Shown one piece after another: positions 48,301 through 58,075 of a stretch of DNA of 64,000 bases (position 1 is the first letter of the stretch; each line of letters begins with the position of its first letter). Origin of the DNA: Manduca sexta. Its lineage: Eukaryota > Arthropoda > Insecta > Lepidoptera > Sphingidae. The notes beneath the pieces are model-generated. The model did no database searches, was not told where the DNA came from, and saw nothing but the letters and a program-made list of their open reading frames with translations. Both the position numbers and the translations under genes were made by a program. Location: NCBI RefSeq assembly GCF_014839805.1, contig NC_051135.1, positions 13,457,291 to 13,521,290 of the forward strand, read 5' to 3'.

Positions 48301-50883
48301 AAGGCCTAAAACCTTCTCAGTGGGAGATGGCCTGTACCCAGCAGTGAGTATATACAAGGCTGATATTACTACGAAAATATCTCTACTTACCAATATTAGG
48401 TATGGATGTAAGAATGCCCTTCAAGTTATCTGGAATCTGAAGGTCACACGTGGCGGCCGGCATTACGAAGGCGATGCCACCCATCTCCAGTACGGCCGCC
48501 AGCAACGTAAACAGCATCAGGCTGCTGTGGAACCACTGATACTTTCCGTGGCCTGGCAAATTAACCTTCATTATAGCATGAGTATATATTTCATGAGCGA
48601 AGAAGCAAGTGAGCTCATCCAGCATGAAAGATTGATAATGGCGTGCTTGTTTGTATAAACATTCAAAAATAACACACGCTAAGTGCATTAGATGCTGTCG
48701 GGGTTTGATATTGATCTTCGGGGGACCGCCGGGCTGAGTAACCTATGTGCAACATATCAACTAAAACATTACGGTGACCCTTTTCGTCGTATGAGGGACG
48801 GCTGCGGGCTTCCTCTGCGAAAGTGTCTAAGTCCTGCGCCCTGGCGCGGTGCCGCCTGGTGCGGCACGTTTCCTATGTGGGGTTAGAAGCCCCCGTGCCT
48901 CGAAAAGCACCTAAAGCCTTTGGTTCTCTCCAGTCATGTCGGATTACCGCCTCACGCGACTATGAGACTAAAGGAACAGAGAGTGCACCTGTGTATTGCA
49001 CCCACACTTTTGCCCACATTAGTGGATAAATAAAGGCGTACAACACAATCATATATGAGGCATGCTGTGACAAATTACTCTTATAAAACTACGTAAGTGC
49101 CTTTATGTAGCCATGCGAGTGCATGTAACCCTGGACTGCGACAAAATTATATCGTTTTCTTTCTTTCCAATATTATTTATTTATTATTTATTAACACTTT
49201 GTACACATGGTATACAGGCGGACTTAATGCCATGGGCATTCTCTCCCAGTCAACCTTGGGGTGGTGTAGAGAGGATGGAGGTAGGTGTATAATAAAAGAA
49301 GTGAAAAACAAATAAGAAGAGAAATAGTAAACAAATGTAATTAAAACATACTCGCATATATAAATATATAGATATATATATAAAAAATACATATATATAT
49401 ACATATATAAAAATAAATAAATATATAAATACACTAATAAGTCAATTAGAGGAATCTGCTACTTCTGCCAGCAACAATCGACGAACTCTCATTTTAAAAG
49501 CCAGCCGTGTTGAGGACGACCTGATTTCGAGCGGGAGTGCGTTCCAAAGAAGGATAGATTGGATAGCGAAGGAAGAGTGAACAAAATCAGAACTGTGCGA
49601 AGGACACTTATACACACACACACACAATATTCTACTCACTGATATTGTAAATAGTTGAGTTATAAATAATAAGTGCAAAAATTATAAACATCATTGTTTT
49701 CATCACATTAAGTAAATCATAAGATAATTATTAAGTAATAATAACAAAAACAAAATCGACTTCAAAAACCGATAGTACAAAAAAAAATTATTAACTTCAA
49801 GTATACAGTGCTGGCACACTAATTAGGGACACTGGCCTGGTAAGGTAACGGGACTATTGACGGTCAACTTTATTTTCGAATCTTCATAAAAAAGTAGTAT
49901 GACGATTACTTAAAATATAGAAAAATCTTTGATTATTTTAACATAAATTAGGTACCAACTCAAAATAACATTTTATCTGTGTAATATAAACAACAACACG
50001 AATTACAGAGATTACTGCTTATGCTTAATTAATTTCTTATTAAACCCCTATAAATAACATGAAACATTTTATTGCTTTTATATTAGTTTTGAAATCGTTT
50101 CTATTTTTAGTTAAAAGGTTTAATATTTTGTGAGTTAAAAAAGATGAAAATAATTCTCACCCTCTTTTATTTTGTGAATTTCCTAACGCATCTTTTAAGT
50201 TTAAAATCAAACGATAATATTCTTAATAGTGTAGCAACTTCAACCTTTACTTAATACATATTAAAAATTATCATCAAAATCATATTTAATTCTGAAGATT
50301 TCCCTTCTGGATATTCGAAGTTCAAAGCCAAATAACAATATTCTTATTACAGTAGTATTTTAAGTCTATATTGAACCAAATACAAAAATAATATTTAAAT
50401 ACTATTTAAGTTTGAAGAGTTTTACATCTTTAAAGTTCAGAATCCCATGCCAAATAATTAAATTTAAATTATTTCGATAGGTACTATTCGAAAACTGATG
50501 CAAAAGGAATCATTTATACGTACACAGAAAAAAAAACTACGCGAATTAACTCCCTTAACATTATAAAGTCGGCGAATTATTAATTATTATAACCAGGCCT
50601 TTTTTTGTCACATCTTTTTTGGAGGCATGCTAATTCTCGATTCGGGGCATTTTTCAATATTTTGGAAATTTCGCATGCCCCTACAAAAAACCCTGATTAT
50701 AACTAATCACAATAATTACTTACATTTACCGTTTCCTAAAATCTACTTATCTAGTTCTAGAGCTCACTTAAAACACTTTCACTGACCTGCCAAATCTAAA
50801 GCATCTTCTAAATCCACATTCTCCTTTTCTTTTACTTTAGTCTCAACTGCCAAGTCACTTTGCACGTCAACCTCTTCGTTCAT
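39307..50883 (-). CDS. SV2-like MFS transporter C (11 exons, 514 aa)
   Basis: Join of minus-strand exons 50883-50787, 48552-48391, 45410-45248, 44475-44354, 43408-43170, 42831-42665, 41876-41768, 41543-41356, 40853-40755, 40196-40069 and 39377-39307. The total is 1545 nt, ending TAG. The layout equals A and B. Distinct residues are the N-terminus MNEEVDVQSDLAVETK, GGIAFVMP in TM1, PTLLGFALLKLAG in TM4, VLISNGLVMVLSTVIP in TM5, a NRTLFGSEDEVGTVCVVLN luminal loop and ILAAVTMSCLQLLS in TM10. These helix changes without any indel suggest a changed substrate or a relaxed one, which cannot be decided here. Intron 2 contains a long inverted repeat, so its pre-mRNA would form a hairpin of about 300 bp. 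Confidence 0.85.
40069..40196 (-). CDS. Gene C exon 10
   Basis: TM11 and part of TM12, the same protein as A and B but for the final Phe. The acceptor is TTCTAG instead of TTCCAG. Confidence 0.87.
40755..40853 (-). CDS. Gene C exon 9
   Basis: TM10, the most altered helix (ILAAVTMSCLQLLSLGIGPV), and RFFPTSLR. Confidence 0.85.
41356..41543 (-). CDS. Gene C exon 8
   Basis: TDTGACVDDISHEAFQ, TM8 (MVISTLIFGV), PLSKKVVLV and TM9 with CLVSVLTTNM. Confidence 0.85.
41768..41876 (-). CDS. Gene C exon 7
   Basis: LSGLFLFAPDILNRTLFGSE, then DEVGTVCVVLNPNGNS. Donor GTAATT, weaker than GTAAGT in A and B. Confidence 0.85.
41877..42664. other. Gene C intron 6
   Basis: Aligned with intron 6 of A apart from the A-only insertion. 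The end carries a truncated copy of the tgaatgacgag repeat (42335-42500), also present in A at 12400, so it is an old insertion here. Confidence 0.5.
42665..42831 (-). CDS. Gene C exon 6
   Basis: SSSDTVSEGSSDSNGE loop, PGPRKLTAMAM and TM7 (SFLMFGIMSV, with Met for Thr). Donor GTATGT. Confidence 0.82.
43170..43408 (-). CDS. Gene C exon 5
   Basis: FAWLILPYSWRLEIG, TM6, GMQESPKFLATRGKW and VLRRVYAFNTG; a Thr replaces Ala in the ESPKFLA loop. Confidence 0.86.
43409..44353. other. Gene C intron 4
   Basis: Aligns with intron 4 of A and B to about 44040; the rest is a full repeat copy (44055-44335) ending beside the exon 4 donor. Confidence 0.5.
44055..44335 (+). mobile_element. Repeat copy beside the exon 4 donor of gene C
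   Basis: Begins tttgaatgacgagacgagc and ends ctaccatcagtaaaagt. It splits tctgtagttataagtggga of the other copies, leaving aagt on both sides. Same family as 29970-30283 but opposite orientation relative to the gene. Confidence 0.65.
44354..44475 (-). CDS. Gene C exon 4
   Basis: LSSPSSLSFAYACEIMPMKY, losing two Cys present in A. A repeat copy ends about 18 bases past its donor. Confidence 0.85.
44476..45247. other. Gene C intron 3
   Basis: Includes a solo-LTR-like insertion (about 44690-45045) inside a block that is inverted relative to B (44640-45175). No gene. Confidence 0.45.
44690..45045 (+). repeat. Possible solo LTR (Bel/Pao-like)
   Basis: Starts near gttgtggaaacaatatg, has the frequent ggcgccatctatcatt stretch and a gaaaataaatatac poly(A) region, and ends about gccggtcatgtt. 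It lies between halves of a segment that is continuous in B. The class is a guess. Confidence 0.35.
45248..45410 (-). CDS. Gene C exon 3
   Basis: WGRAADTLGRK, TM3 and TM4 start; FMPTLLGFALLKLAG against FMPNLLGFALFKLA in A and B. Donor GTGAGT. Confidence 0.85.
45949..46634. repeat. Long inverted repeat, about 300-bp arms
   Basis: Arms 45949-46251 and 46331-46634 pair almost end to end (about 93% by eye), around a 79-base loop. Weaker pairing continues outward (tagtccattgaaa / tttcaatagacta). The arms hold ggccgccatcttgaaaatag and tggtccagtaactt. Most likely a MITE with long inverted ends. Open frames inside are by-products. Confidence 0.88.
46860..47215 (+). repeat. LTR-like block shared by B and C, longer in C
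   Basis: Matches 30472-30772 and extends further on the left (gacagtacacagttcacg). Contains cacgtggccgtcc, gcagaaataaagctc and gccgcagtaacga. Confidence 0.5.
48100..48370 (+). repeat. Ancient SINE-like repeat in gene C
   Basis: Third copy of the repeat at 17460 and 32655; ends tatacaaggctgatatta 20 bases before the exon 2 donor. Confidence 0.55.
48391..48552 (-). CDS. Gene C exon 2
   Basis: GHGKYQWFHSS, TM1 and CDLQIPDNLKGIL. An extra Gly in TM1 (LEMGG for LEMIG). Confidence 0.85.
48553..50786. other. Gene C intron 1
   Basis: Shared GC-rich repeat (48700-48960), a LINE 3' end on the minus strand (49170-49680), then AT-rich sequence aligned with A and B. Confidence 0.5.
49170..49680 (-). 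pseudogene. LINE 3' end, minus strand
   Basis: The minus frame 49678-49442 carries SILLWNALPLEIRSSS then a FK...RRLLL end, typical of the C-terminus of CR1/jockey-type polymerases. An AT-rich 3' UTR follows, with a conserved tail around cattaagtccgcctg and (ttatt)n at 49171-49195. It inserted into a stretch of intron 1 that is continuous in A and B. Confidence 0.65.
50787..50883 (-). CDS. Gene C exon 1 (start)
   Basis: MNEEVDVQSDLAVETKVKEK; residues 2-4 differ from the KGK of A and B. Donor GTCAGT as in the others. Confidence 0.75.
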
Positions 50884-52773
50884 TTTTCTTTGACTGTAAC
50901 AACGTTTAAAAAACATTTTGAACCTGTTTTCGTAGTTAAGTTTCGGAGTTATAATAGTTAGGCAGTCGGTAGCATTATATTTATTATCGTCTATTTTGGA
51001 AGAGTTTTATCTCTTATGAATCGCATAATACTCCGATACTCCAATAATCGTCCAACTGACGGATAAGATTGTAAACAGAATTGATAAAAACTGAATAATA
51101 CAGTGTATACATACATAATTTTTACATATTTTTTCACTAAAACAAATATGACAAATATATTAACAGTCAGTAAATTTATTTCTTCATTGTTACTTCGAAT
51201 TGTAATTTATTTATCCAATAAGGTGCGGTCGGCTAATTTCGGACGATTTTTCGATGGATTGAGAGGAGTCCCGAAAATATATATCTCGATACCGCCATTT
51301 CATACATGAAACTGGTTATTATTAAAGCTACTTTATGTGATAATTTAGTTTAGTTTTAGTTATAAAAATTGGTGATTAATTTCTTTATAGAAATTTCAAA
51401 CCCCTAGGTAAGATTAGAAGTTCGCAGGATATATATGTGGCTTAAATTGGAAAATACCCATATTTTCGTGGTATTTTTGCGCTATACTATCTAAGCTCTT
51501 ATCCGATCTTGGCCGAACGCACCTAATTGGTTTACTTTTATGTCTTTTCTATATTAATATGGCTGGTATCTATTTCGTAGGGCAAACATTTTAAATATTT
51601 ACAATTTATTAAGTAATATTACATGCCGAAAAAGCTAAGTTTAAACTTCTTAGTTATGGGTTATGCATTTATCAAAATATGTACATTAAAATAGTACAAT
51701 TACTTTTAACGGCACGCTTACCTCAAAATATTTGTTTGTTCTCAGCCTTAAACTTAATTGTTAATCTCATATCGAAACAACCATTATTGGCTCATTATCT
51801 GTATACACGTACATATCTTATTAATTGTCTTTTAAATTTGTATACTAATACCGCCTGATTATTATTTTTTAGAACGCAACATATGAAGTTACTTAAAAAA
51901 CGGATATTTATTCTTTATACTATACAATTCTAATTGTTACAAAGTCAAGATTGTGCTGTTCCCACTATGCGATATGCAATGATTGGTGTTCACTTACCAT
52001 CAGGTGTTTCATTACCTTATTAACCTTCTGTACCTCGGCAATATAAAAATGCATAAGTACTTCGTAGGATTCTCCAATTATTCATTATGGAGGTGCATTG
52101 GAAAGAGACCGCATTAGGGGTTCGTATGAATAGAATAAATTTATTTTGTTTCATATTTTTTTGACATTCCCTGCGACGTCATCGCGTTCCCTACGTCCCG
52201 CTAGTTTTCGTGGGTGTTTCCAACAAGTAATATATATTTACGCTGCCAACAAATATAAGATCGGATGCCTAGAACAGTTCAAAAACATTTTTTATGAAAT
52301 TTAAGTAAGTATTTAATATTTCGTGTTTCTATAAATTGGCGCTAAGATCAGAATTTACTCCGTCCATAGAATTAGTGATCCCCTAATATAAACGGTTTTA
52401 GAGAGCAGTCGAACTATACCTACGAAGGTCCTATCTTTCCCGCATGTTTCGTTTTATATTTCAGCTTTGTTTTACAGCGTCTCTTTTACAGCTTCGTAAA
52501 CATAAACTGTTATTTAAAAAAATATATACACATACAAATACACCATTTAGTATATATTTAATAAATTATAGCCATTTTAATGATTTATGACTGTGATTAA
52601 ATTGGTTGATGATATAGAATTAAGGTAAAAAAACAATTCGCAAACACTGTTTAACACGCTAAACAAGTGTCGGATTTTATCTATATATTTTATAATTATA
52701 CTAAATAATAATAAATATATAGCCCATTTATGAGTCACTCAAAATTTTACAAATATTAATAAATTATAGTTAA

Positions 52774-53107
52774 TCCGAAGCGGCGATAGCCTAGTTGGGT
52801 GTGGAACAAACTGCCAAGACGAATGTCCGCAGGTTCAAATCCCAAGGGCAAACACCTCTGACTTTTCTAAAATCATGTGTGTATTCTTTGTGAATTTATC
52901 GTTCGCTTTAACGGTGAAGGAAAACATCGTGAGGAAACCTGCACATCTGAGAAGTTCTCTATAGGAATTTCGAAGGTGTGTGAATTCTACCAATCCGCAC
53001 TAGGCCAGCGTGGTGGACTAAGGCCTAATCCCTCTCAGTAGTAGAGGAGGCCCGTGCTCAGCAGTGGGCAAGTATATAATACAGGGCTGATATTATTATT
53101 ATTATAA
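52774..53107 (+). mobile_element. tRNA-derived SINE in the C 5' flank
   Basis: Has tagcctagttgg and ggttcaaatccc and a (tta)n tail. agttaa lies on both sides (52768-52773 and 53108-53113). The B spacer at 36470 has the uninterrupted tatagttaaccaacc site. Confidence 0.88.
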
Positions 53108-53324
53108 AGTTAACCAACCTTTTTAATAGCTGTAACCAGTGACGATGACTGACCGAATTTCAAAGTGATAATGTGGGCACAAATACGCCTAAAATTTATT
53201 ACGATCACGTAATAATATGGAATATCCTTATGATATTTTAAGTTAGCCTATTTGTTTAATATTGATAATAATAAATGTTTTATGATTATAATCCCAGCCT
53301 TATGTGTGAAGATTCGTACTTTGA

Positions 53325-53570
53325 CTAAGAACCAGCGGGGATATGACGAAGCGCAACGCAAAGAATTTTATACTGTTAAAGTATTATCGACATTGTCTTC
53401 ATTGAAATAATGTTCAAAATCAATTTACACAACAATAAATTGCATTACATTGTTGTGTTTATTGATTTTGAATACTATTTAAATGACGAAAATGTCGATA
53501 ATGGTTTATCAGTAAAAAATTCTCTACACGGCGCCCCGCTATATACGAGTATTCGCCGGCTCTAAGATTA
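53325..53570. repeat. Palindromic duplication of a spacer block
   Basis: The block containing cgacatt and aaaatcaat and cacaacaat is present forward (about 53325-53445) and then inverted (about 53450-53570), meeting around aaattgcatt. In the A/B (23640-23760) and B/C (36700-36830) spacers it occurs once. Confidence 0.75.
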
Positions 53571-54101
53571 TCGCTAGATAATTCAATGATGTCAAAGGAT
53601 ATTTGTACTTGATATAGATCATAAAATCCGTAAGCGGATTACGAAAGTTATGAGACAAGAGGCCGTGAGGTCGATTGCACATTGAAATTTTGGTCTCCAT
53701 AAGTTTTGTTATTTATTTATTTTTGGTGGTGAACATAAGTAACGCGCAACCATCCCTCATTTGATAAAAGACATATTGTTATAAATTATATTGTATATTT
53801 AAGAAACATTTAGCTGACTCCTACTTTCTTACTATATTCCTTATATTTTATCTTATCTTATTAATATAATAAATGAGACCATAATTTATTTTTGTTTCGT
53901 TAAGAATGTGTATCAACGCTATCGCTCAGCCTTCGTTGGGGGCGACTGAGCGGGTATGTTGGAGTCACCGTGCTTTACAACCCGGCGTTGACCTGCACGG
54001 ATTTGATCGTGATCTTCAAGTGGGCCGACCCAGCTCTTAACTTTAACTTCTTTAGCCGTCACCCTTTACAGCTGACACCTCTACCTGACATTATTTGATT
54101 T

Positions 54102-54176
54102 GCTTAAGGGTGTAGCCTTGTTGAGTCTGTGGTTCATTTGCAGGAACCACAGACTCAACAATGCCGCACCTTTAAC
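54102..54176. repeat. Perfect 18-bp stem-loop
   Basis: ttgttgagtctgtggttc at 54118-54135 pairs with 54144-54161 across an 8-base loop, with weaker outer pairing (ttaagggtg / gcacctttaa). It lies in foreign DNA without duplicates in the window. Confidence 0.75.
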
Positions 54177-55099
54177 CATATAAGTATATAACTTTACGCA
54201 CGGCATACCAACTAAAATTCCGCGATAGCTCTCTGCGGCGCAATAGGGACGAGTGTGAGCTTCCTCTGACGGGAGAGTCTAAGTCATAGTCCGCAGCCGT
54301 CCCTGCGCGGTCCCGCCTAGTGCGACCCGTCTCACGTAGACCATATCTTGTATGAACACATAGGGTACTTTTAACCCGACTACTTGGAATGCTCAGTGGA
54401 ATATTTTTTGTCTAATTCTTAAATAGCTCTGGTGTCCTATAAATGGCGACATGTGATATATCGGAACACTGATTTTAGGAATTTTGTAGCCGAAAAGGTT
54501 TTCAATGTGGGCGAAGTCGTGAGCATCGCCTAGCATACTACATATACTTAAGGCATGTGTTTAAATAAAGTGGATTTTTTGTAAGTACTTACCTTCTATT
54601 AAACTGGTGTTGTAAAAACCCGAGAGTCTTCCTGCCTGAACGCATATTGGTGTCTGAATGTATAACGACAAATAAATTAGTTATTATTAAAACTGTGGTT
54701 GGTTGGTTCTTGCATTAGAACTTCACTTCACTGGCAGTTCGTCATAACCAAGATAATGATTCTTCGATATTAGACGGAGGTCGCCCCGATGAGTTTTTGC
54801 AGCGATGTATTCTCTTAACAGCCGCGAGGGAATCACGCTTTTGCTGGCAGTCTACTTGAAAACTTTATTTATTTGTTAACAAATAATATATTCAAATACA
54901 ACATGCGCCTGTCATAAAACTGCTGCAATGTTTTAAGTACGAAAAAAATATTTACAATTTTATCAGGAGTTATAATAAAATACCGATGACCGCGCCTTCT
55001 CAACTCATTAGTGAACTTTTTATTGACCCCAGTTTATTCTGACTATGCATCTTGCTCTAATAATTATTTTTCGTTACGACTCAAAATTATTTAGGCAAT

Positions 55100-55470
55100 A
55101 GATACAGAGGGTCTACTTCGATAACGAAATCCGTAGTTTCGGATGACGGATCGCACGTTTTGTACTACGAAGTGTTATGGATCCGACGACGGATTCGACG
55201 ACGGATCCGATCCGTTCATCGCAATATTTCAGACATGGAATTTGTAAGAACTTATAGGGTTTCGCCATCTCTTTTTAAAACCATCTGCGAGGATAAAGTT
55301 CCACTGTTATCTCCAAAAAAAAAATACGGACTATAATCCTACCACTAAGGTAAGCTACAGAACGGTGACGGATCCAAAGTAATTTGGTAGTAGAGCTAAA
55401 TCCAAAGTTCGTCATTTCTTCATTTCGGACCGAAGTTTCGACGTTCGTTTTTCCAAGTCAGGTAAAGTGC
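55100..55470. repeat. Insertion with cggat-rich repeats
   Basis: Absent from the B/C spacer, which continues from gcaatagatac directly to ggctaagttcgg. It contains ggatccgacgacgg and gattcgacgacggatcc in a row and a partly inverted end. Not classified. Confidence 0.4.
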
Positions 55471-56824
55471 ATTCAACAAAGTTCGGATAAGGGGTAAGAT
55501 CATATAATGCAAAAATACCATGACAGTACCTATGGTTATTTTTCAATTTTATACGGCCTATACATCGCATCTGATGATATGACTAAGAACATGAGTGCTA
55601 TGAGCAGTGAGACTAAGTATCCTAATTCATATCATTGTTTCGCTTATTTAACCCCTTTAAATGAATATAACCTTGAAAAATAATTAAATATATAATGTCA
55701 CTTACAGTCAACATTTATATAGTTTTCACTCAAATTAATATAAAAGATATATTTTAAAAAGAAATATAAACCACGATACTCAATGACTACACTTTACGAG
55801 CACATTAATGTACTGATATATCTTCTTTTTCATTATGCGTTTATTCAACTTGATTATAACTCATCTAATACTTATTAATTAGGTTCATGCGGCAATCATC
55901 ATTTACTTACTTAATATTTTTCTTTTCAATCTTTATAACGGGTTAATCAAATATCTACTTACTCTGTATAGTTTAATGCCTAATAAGGTAGGTACTTATA
56001 AAGTGTCATAGCCTTTTTAGTTAAATGGTATGTTAGTCGTTCTGCATGTATAGGACCCCACACTGGACTGATAACATACGTGTTAGCAAATATTATTTGA
56101 AATAAAGGAGAAAGAAATTTATTTTACTGCTAACAAAAGGTATATACTTACATATAAAACAGACAAAAAGCACTTAAAACTATGTTTGTTGCAAAAAAGG
56201 CTCTAACTCGCAATATGTTGGCAGCGAAGAAGGCGCTGGTCTTCCGTTGGGCCGTTTGTTTGTTGATGTCTCGGAGGACAAAAAAAATTAAGCAAAATAT
56301 AAATAAAATATTTACGACGTTAGTAGGGGCTTAGAAAACAAGTACGTAATAATGAAAATACTTACTCCGAAAAAATATTGATTTCATAACATAATATGTC
56401 TATTAGATACTATAGTTACTGGACCTCTGAGTAATTTGCACTTATTTTTACACCAACACTAATCATAACCTTTAAATAGGACGTTCCAAACCGAATTGGT
56501 CACTCAATTACTAAAATATAAGTCGTGAGAAACGCAAATAAATCATTTGCTATCATTTCTAAACAAACGTAAACTCATTTCCGATATTAAATAATAATAA
56601 ACTTTCTGAAATTTTACTCACGATTTAATTACAGATAAGACGAAAAAAAAGGTCCACATTCGACTTGACATTGTATTCGGCTATCCTAGATATTCTTATA
56701 AATATTGAATCATCAATTCGTACCTTTACCTGCTATAGAGTATTTTCCCGGAATAATATGTATTTAATTAAAACATATTACTTATCTTTCAAATTAACAA
56801 TCGGTTTGAGTCTTATTTTGTTAT

Positions 56825-57112
56825 AAACGGCGATAGCCTAGTTGGGTGTAGAACGGAGTGCCGAGACAAATATGCGCAGGTTGAAAAGGCACTCTACTCT
56901 GAATTTTCTAATATAATATGTGTGTATTCTTTGTGAATTACTGCTTGCTTTAACGCTCAAGTTGAGGAGAAGAGTTTGAGGGCGTGTGAAGTCTACCAAT
57001 CCGCATTAGGCCAGCGTGGTGAACTAAGGCCTAATCCCTTTCAATAGTAGAGGAGGCCCGTGCCCAGCAGTGGGACAGTATATAATACAGGGCTGATATT
57101 ACTATTATTAGA
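56825..57112 (+). mobile_element. tRNA-derived SINE, degenerate
   Basis: A box cgatagcctagttggg is good. The B box has decayed and about 45 bases of the body are missing. Tail ctgatattactatta. Confidence 0.7.
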
Positions 57113-57172
57113 GTTTTGATTATTGCAATGGGTTTGAAATCTTTTTAAATATCTCAAGCTAAAGTTTTATTT

Positions 57173-57463
57173 TGTAAGAAAAACTACTTGTTGCACTCAC
57201 TGATTGTCACACATTCACTTTTATACACTCGTCACCAAATGAATAAAAACACCACACTTTCACTTGTTAAATAGTCACAATTTATTTAGAAAACTCAGAC
57301 CAGCATAATCACCTTACAAGCGACCAACAAAAACTGCCCCTTTGGCAGACGAACATTCATTTAAATACAATATTCCCTCTCCAACAAGTAGTGCTGTCAA
57401 ACAATAACTTGTTATTTTTGTGAAAATACCTTACTTTTATTTAAATATTTCTAAAACCCTACA
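57173..57463 (-). repeat. 3' LTR of the gypsy element
   Basis: 291 bp, TG...CA ends, preceded by ATTT at 57169-57172. The sequence just inside (gacggtcgag in minus sense) is only weakly purine-rich as a polypurine tract. Confidence 0.93.
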
Positions 57464-57689
57464 CTCGACCGTCCTGACAATGTGTATGTCCCCATACACG
57501 TATACTTTAGTATGAATACCCTACACTAGGCCTAATGAGACAAAAACACCCTAATTACATTCATCTGATCTTACTATTCATGATTTTGGCAAACTAATCA
57601 ATTGTCACCCCCAAAAAAAAAAAAATAACTTCAGCACATTTCATAAACCATGATCCTTCGAATAATTAATTATTTACTATCACCTACTC

Positions 57690-57905
57690 TATCAGACCAT
57701 GAACCAATCACTTCTCATGTTTGATTAGAGCGCTACTTTAGGCGAACCAATCAATTCTCGCCAGACTTTTGCTCTATCAGGTCTTGAACCAATCAATTCT
57801 CAAGCCTGATCAGAGCCAACATAATTTCAAGCGAACCAATCAATTCTCGCTTGGAACTCCTTGTTATTCCATCAGGTCATGAACCAATCACTTCTCATGC
57901 CTGAT
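57690..57905 (-). repeat. Array of five stem-loops in the gypsy 3' region
   Basis: Hairpins at 57698-57719, 57741-57762, 57783-57804, 57831-57851 (extending to 57828-57853) and 57878-57899, spaced 42-50 bases. The plus-strand loop is accaatca(c/a)ttc in all. Stems are catga/tcatg, ggcga/tcgcc, cttga/tcaag, agcga/tcgct and catga/tcatg, so paired bases change together. Hairpins 3 and 5 gain atcagg/cctgat outside a one-base bulge. aaccaatca also fits a CCAAT-box consensus. Confidence 0.88.
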
Positions 57906-58075
57906 CGGAGTGACAATACCTCAAGGCACCAATGTTACTCTCCAACCATCGATCAACTTCATCAGTAACATCAGTTCATCTGTAACAATCAATCGTTCTG
58001 TAGTATAACTATACATTGAAATTTATTCTATTCTACATCATTTGATTCGTCAATATCAGAATTTTCACTGGAATC

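Larger units (their letters stand above)
45411..48390. other. Gene C intron 2
   Basis: Holds an old SINE scrap (45485-45560), the long inverted repeat (45949-46634), the LTR-like block (46860-47215) and the ancient SINE (48100-48370). No host gene. Confidence 0.55.
50884..56824. other. 5' flank of gene C and array end
   Basis: Matches the A/B and B/C spacers in blocks up to about 55625. It is interrupted by a SINE (52774-53107), a palindromic duplication (53325-53570), about 1.1 kb of foreign DNA (53575-54690) and a 370-bp insertion (about 55100-55470). No fourth transporter exon is seen. From 55.63 to 56.82 kb the DNA is AT-rich and unassigned. Confidence 0.55.

Noticed and set aside
51100..57100. 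A possible fourth, decayed transporter copy
   Set aside because: No block matches any of the 11 exons; only spacer sequence is shared.
57690..57905. CRISPR-like array
   Set aside because: Units are hairpins with variable stems and a constant loop inside a eukaryotic LTR element, not constant repeats with unique spacers.
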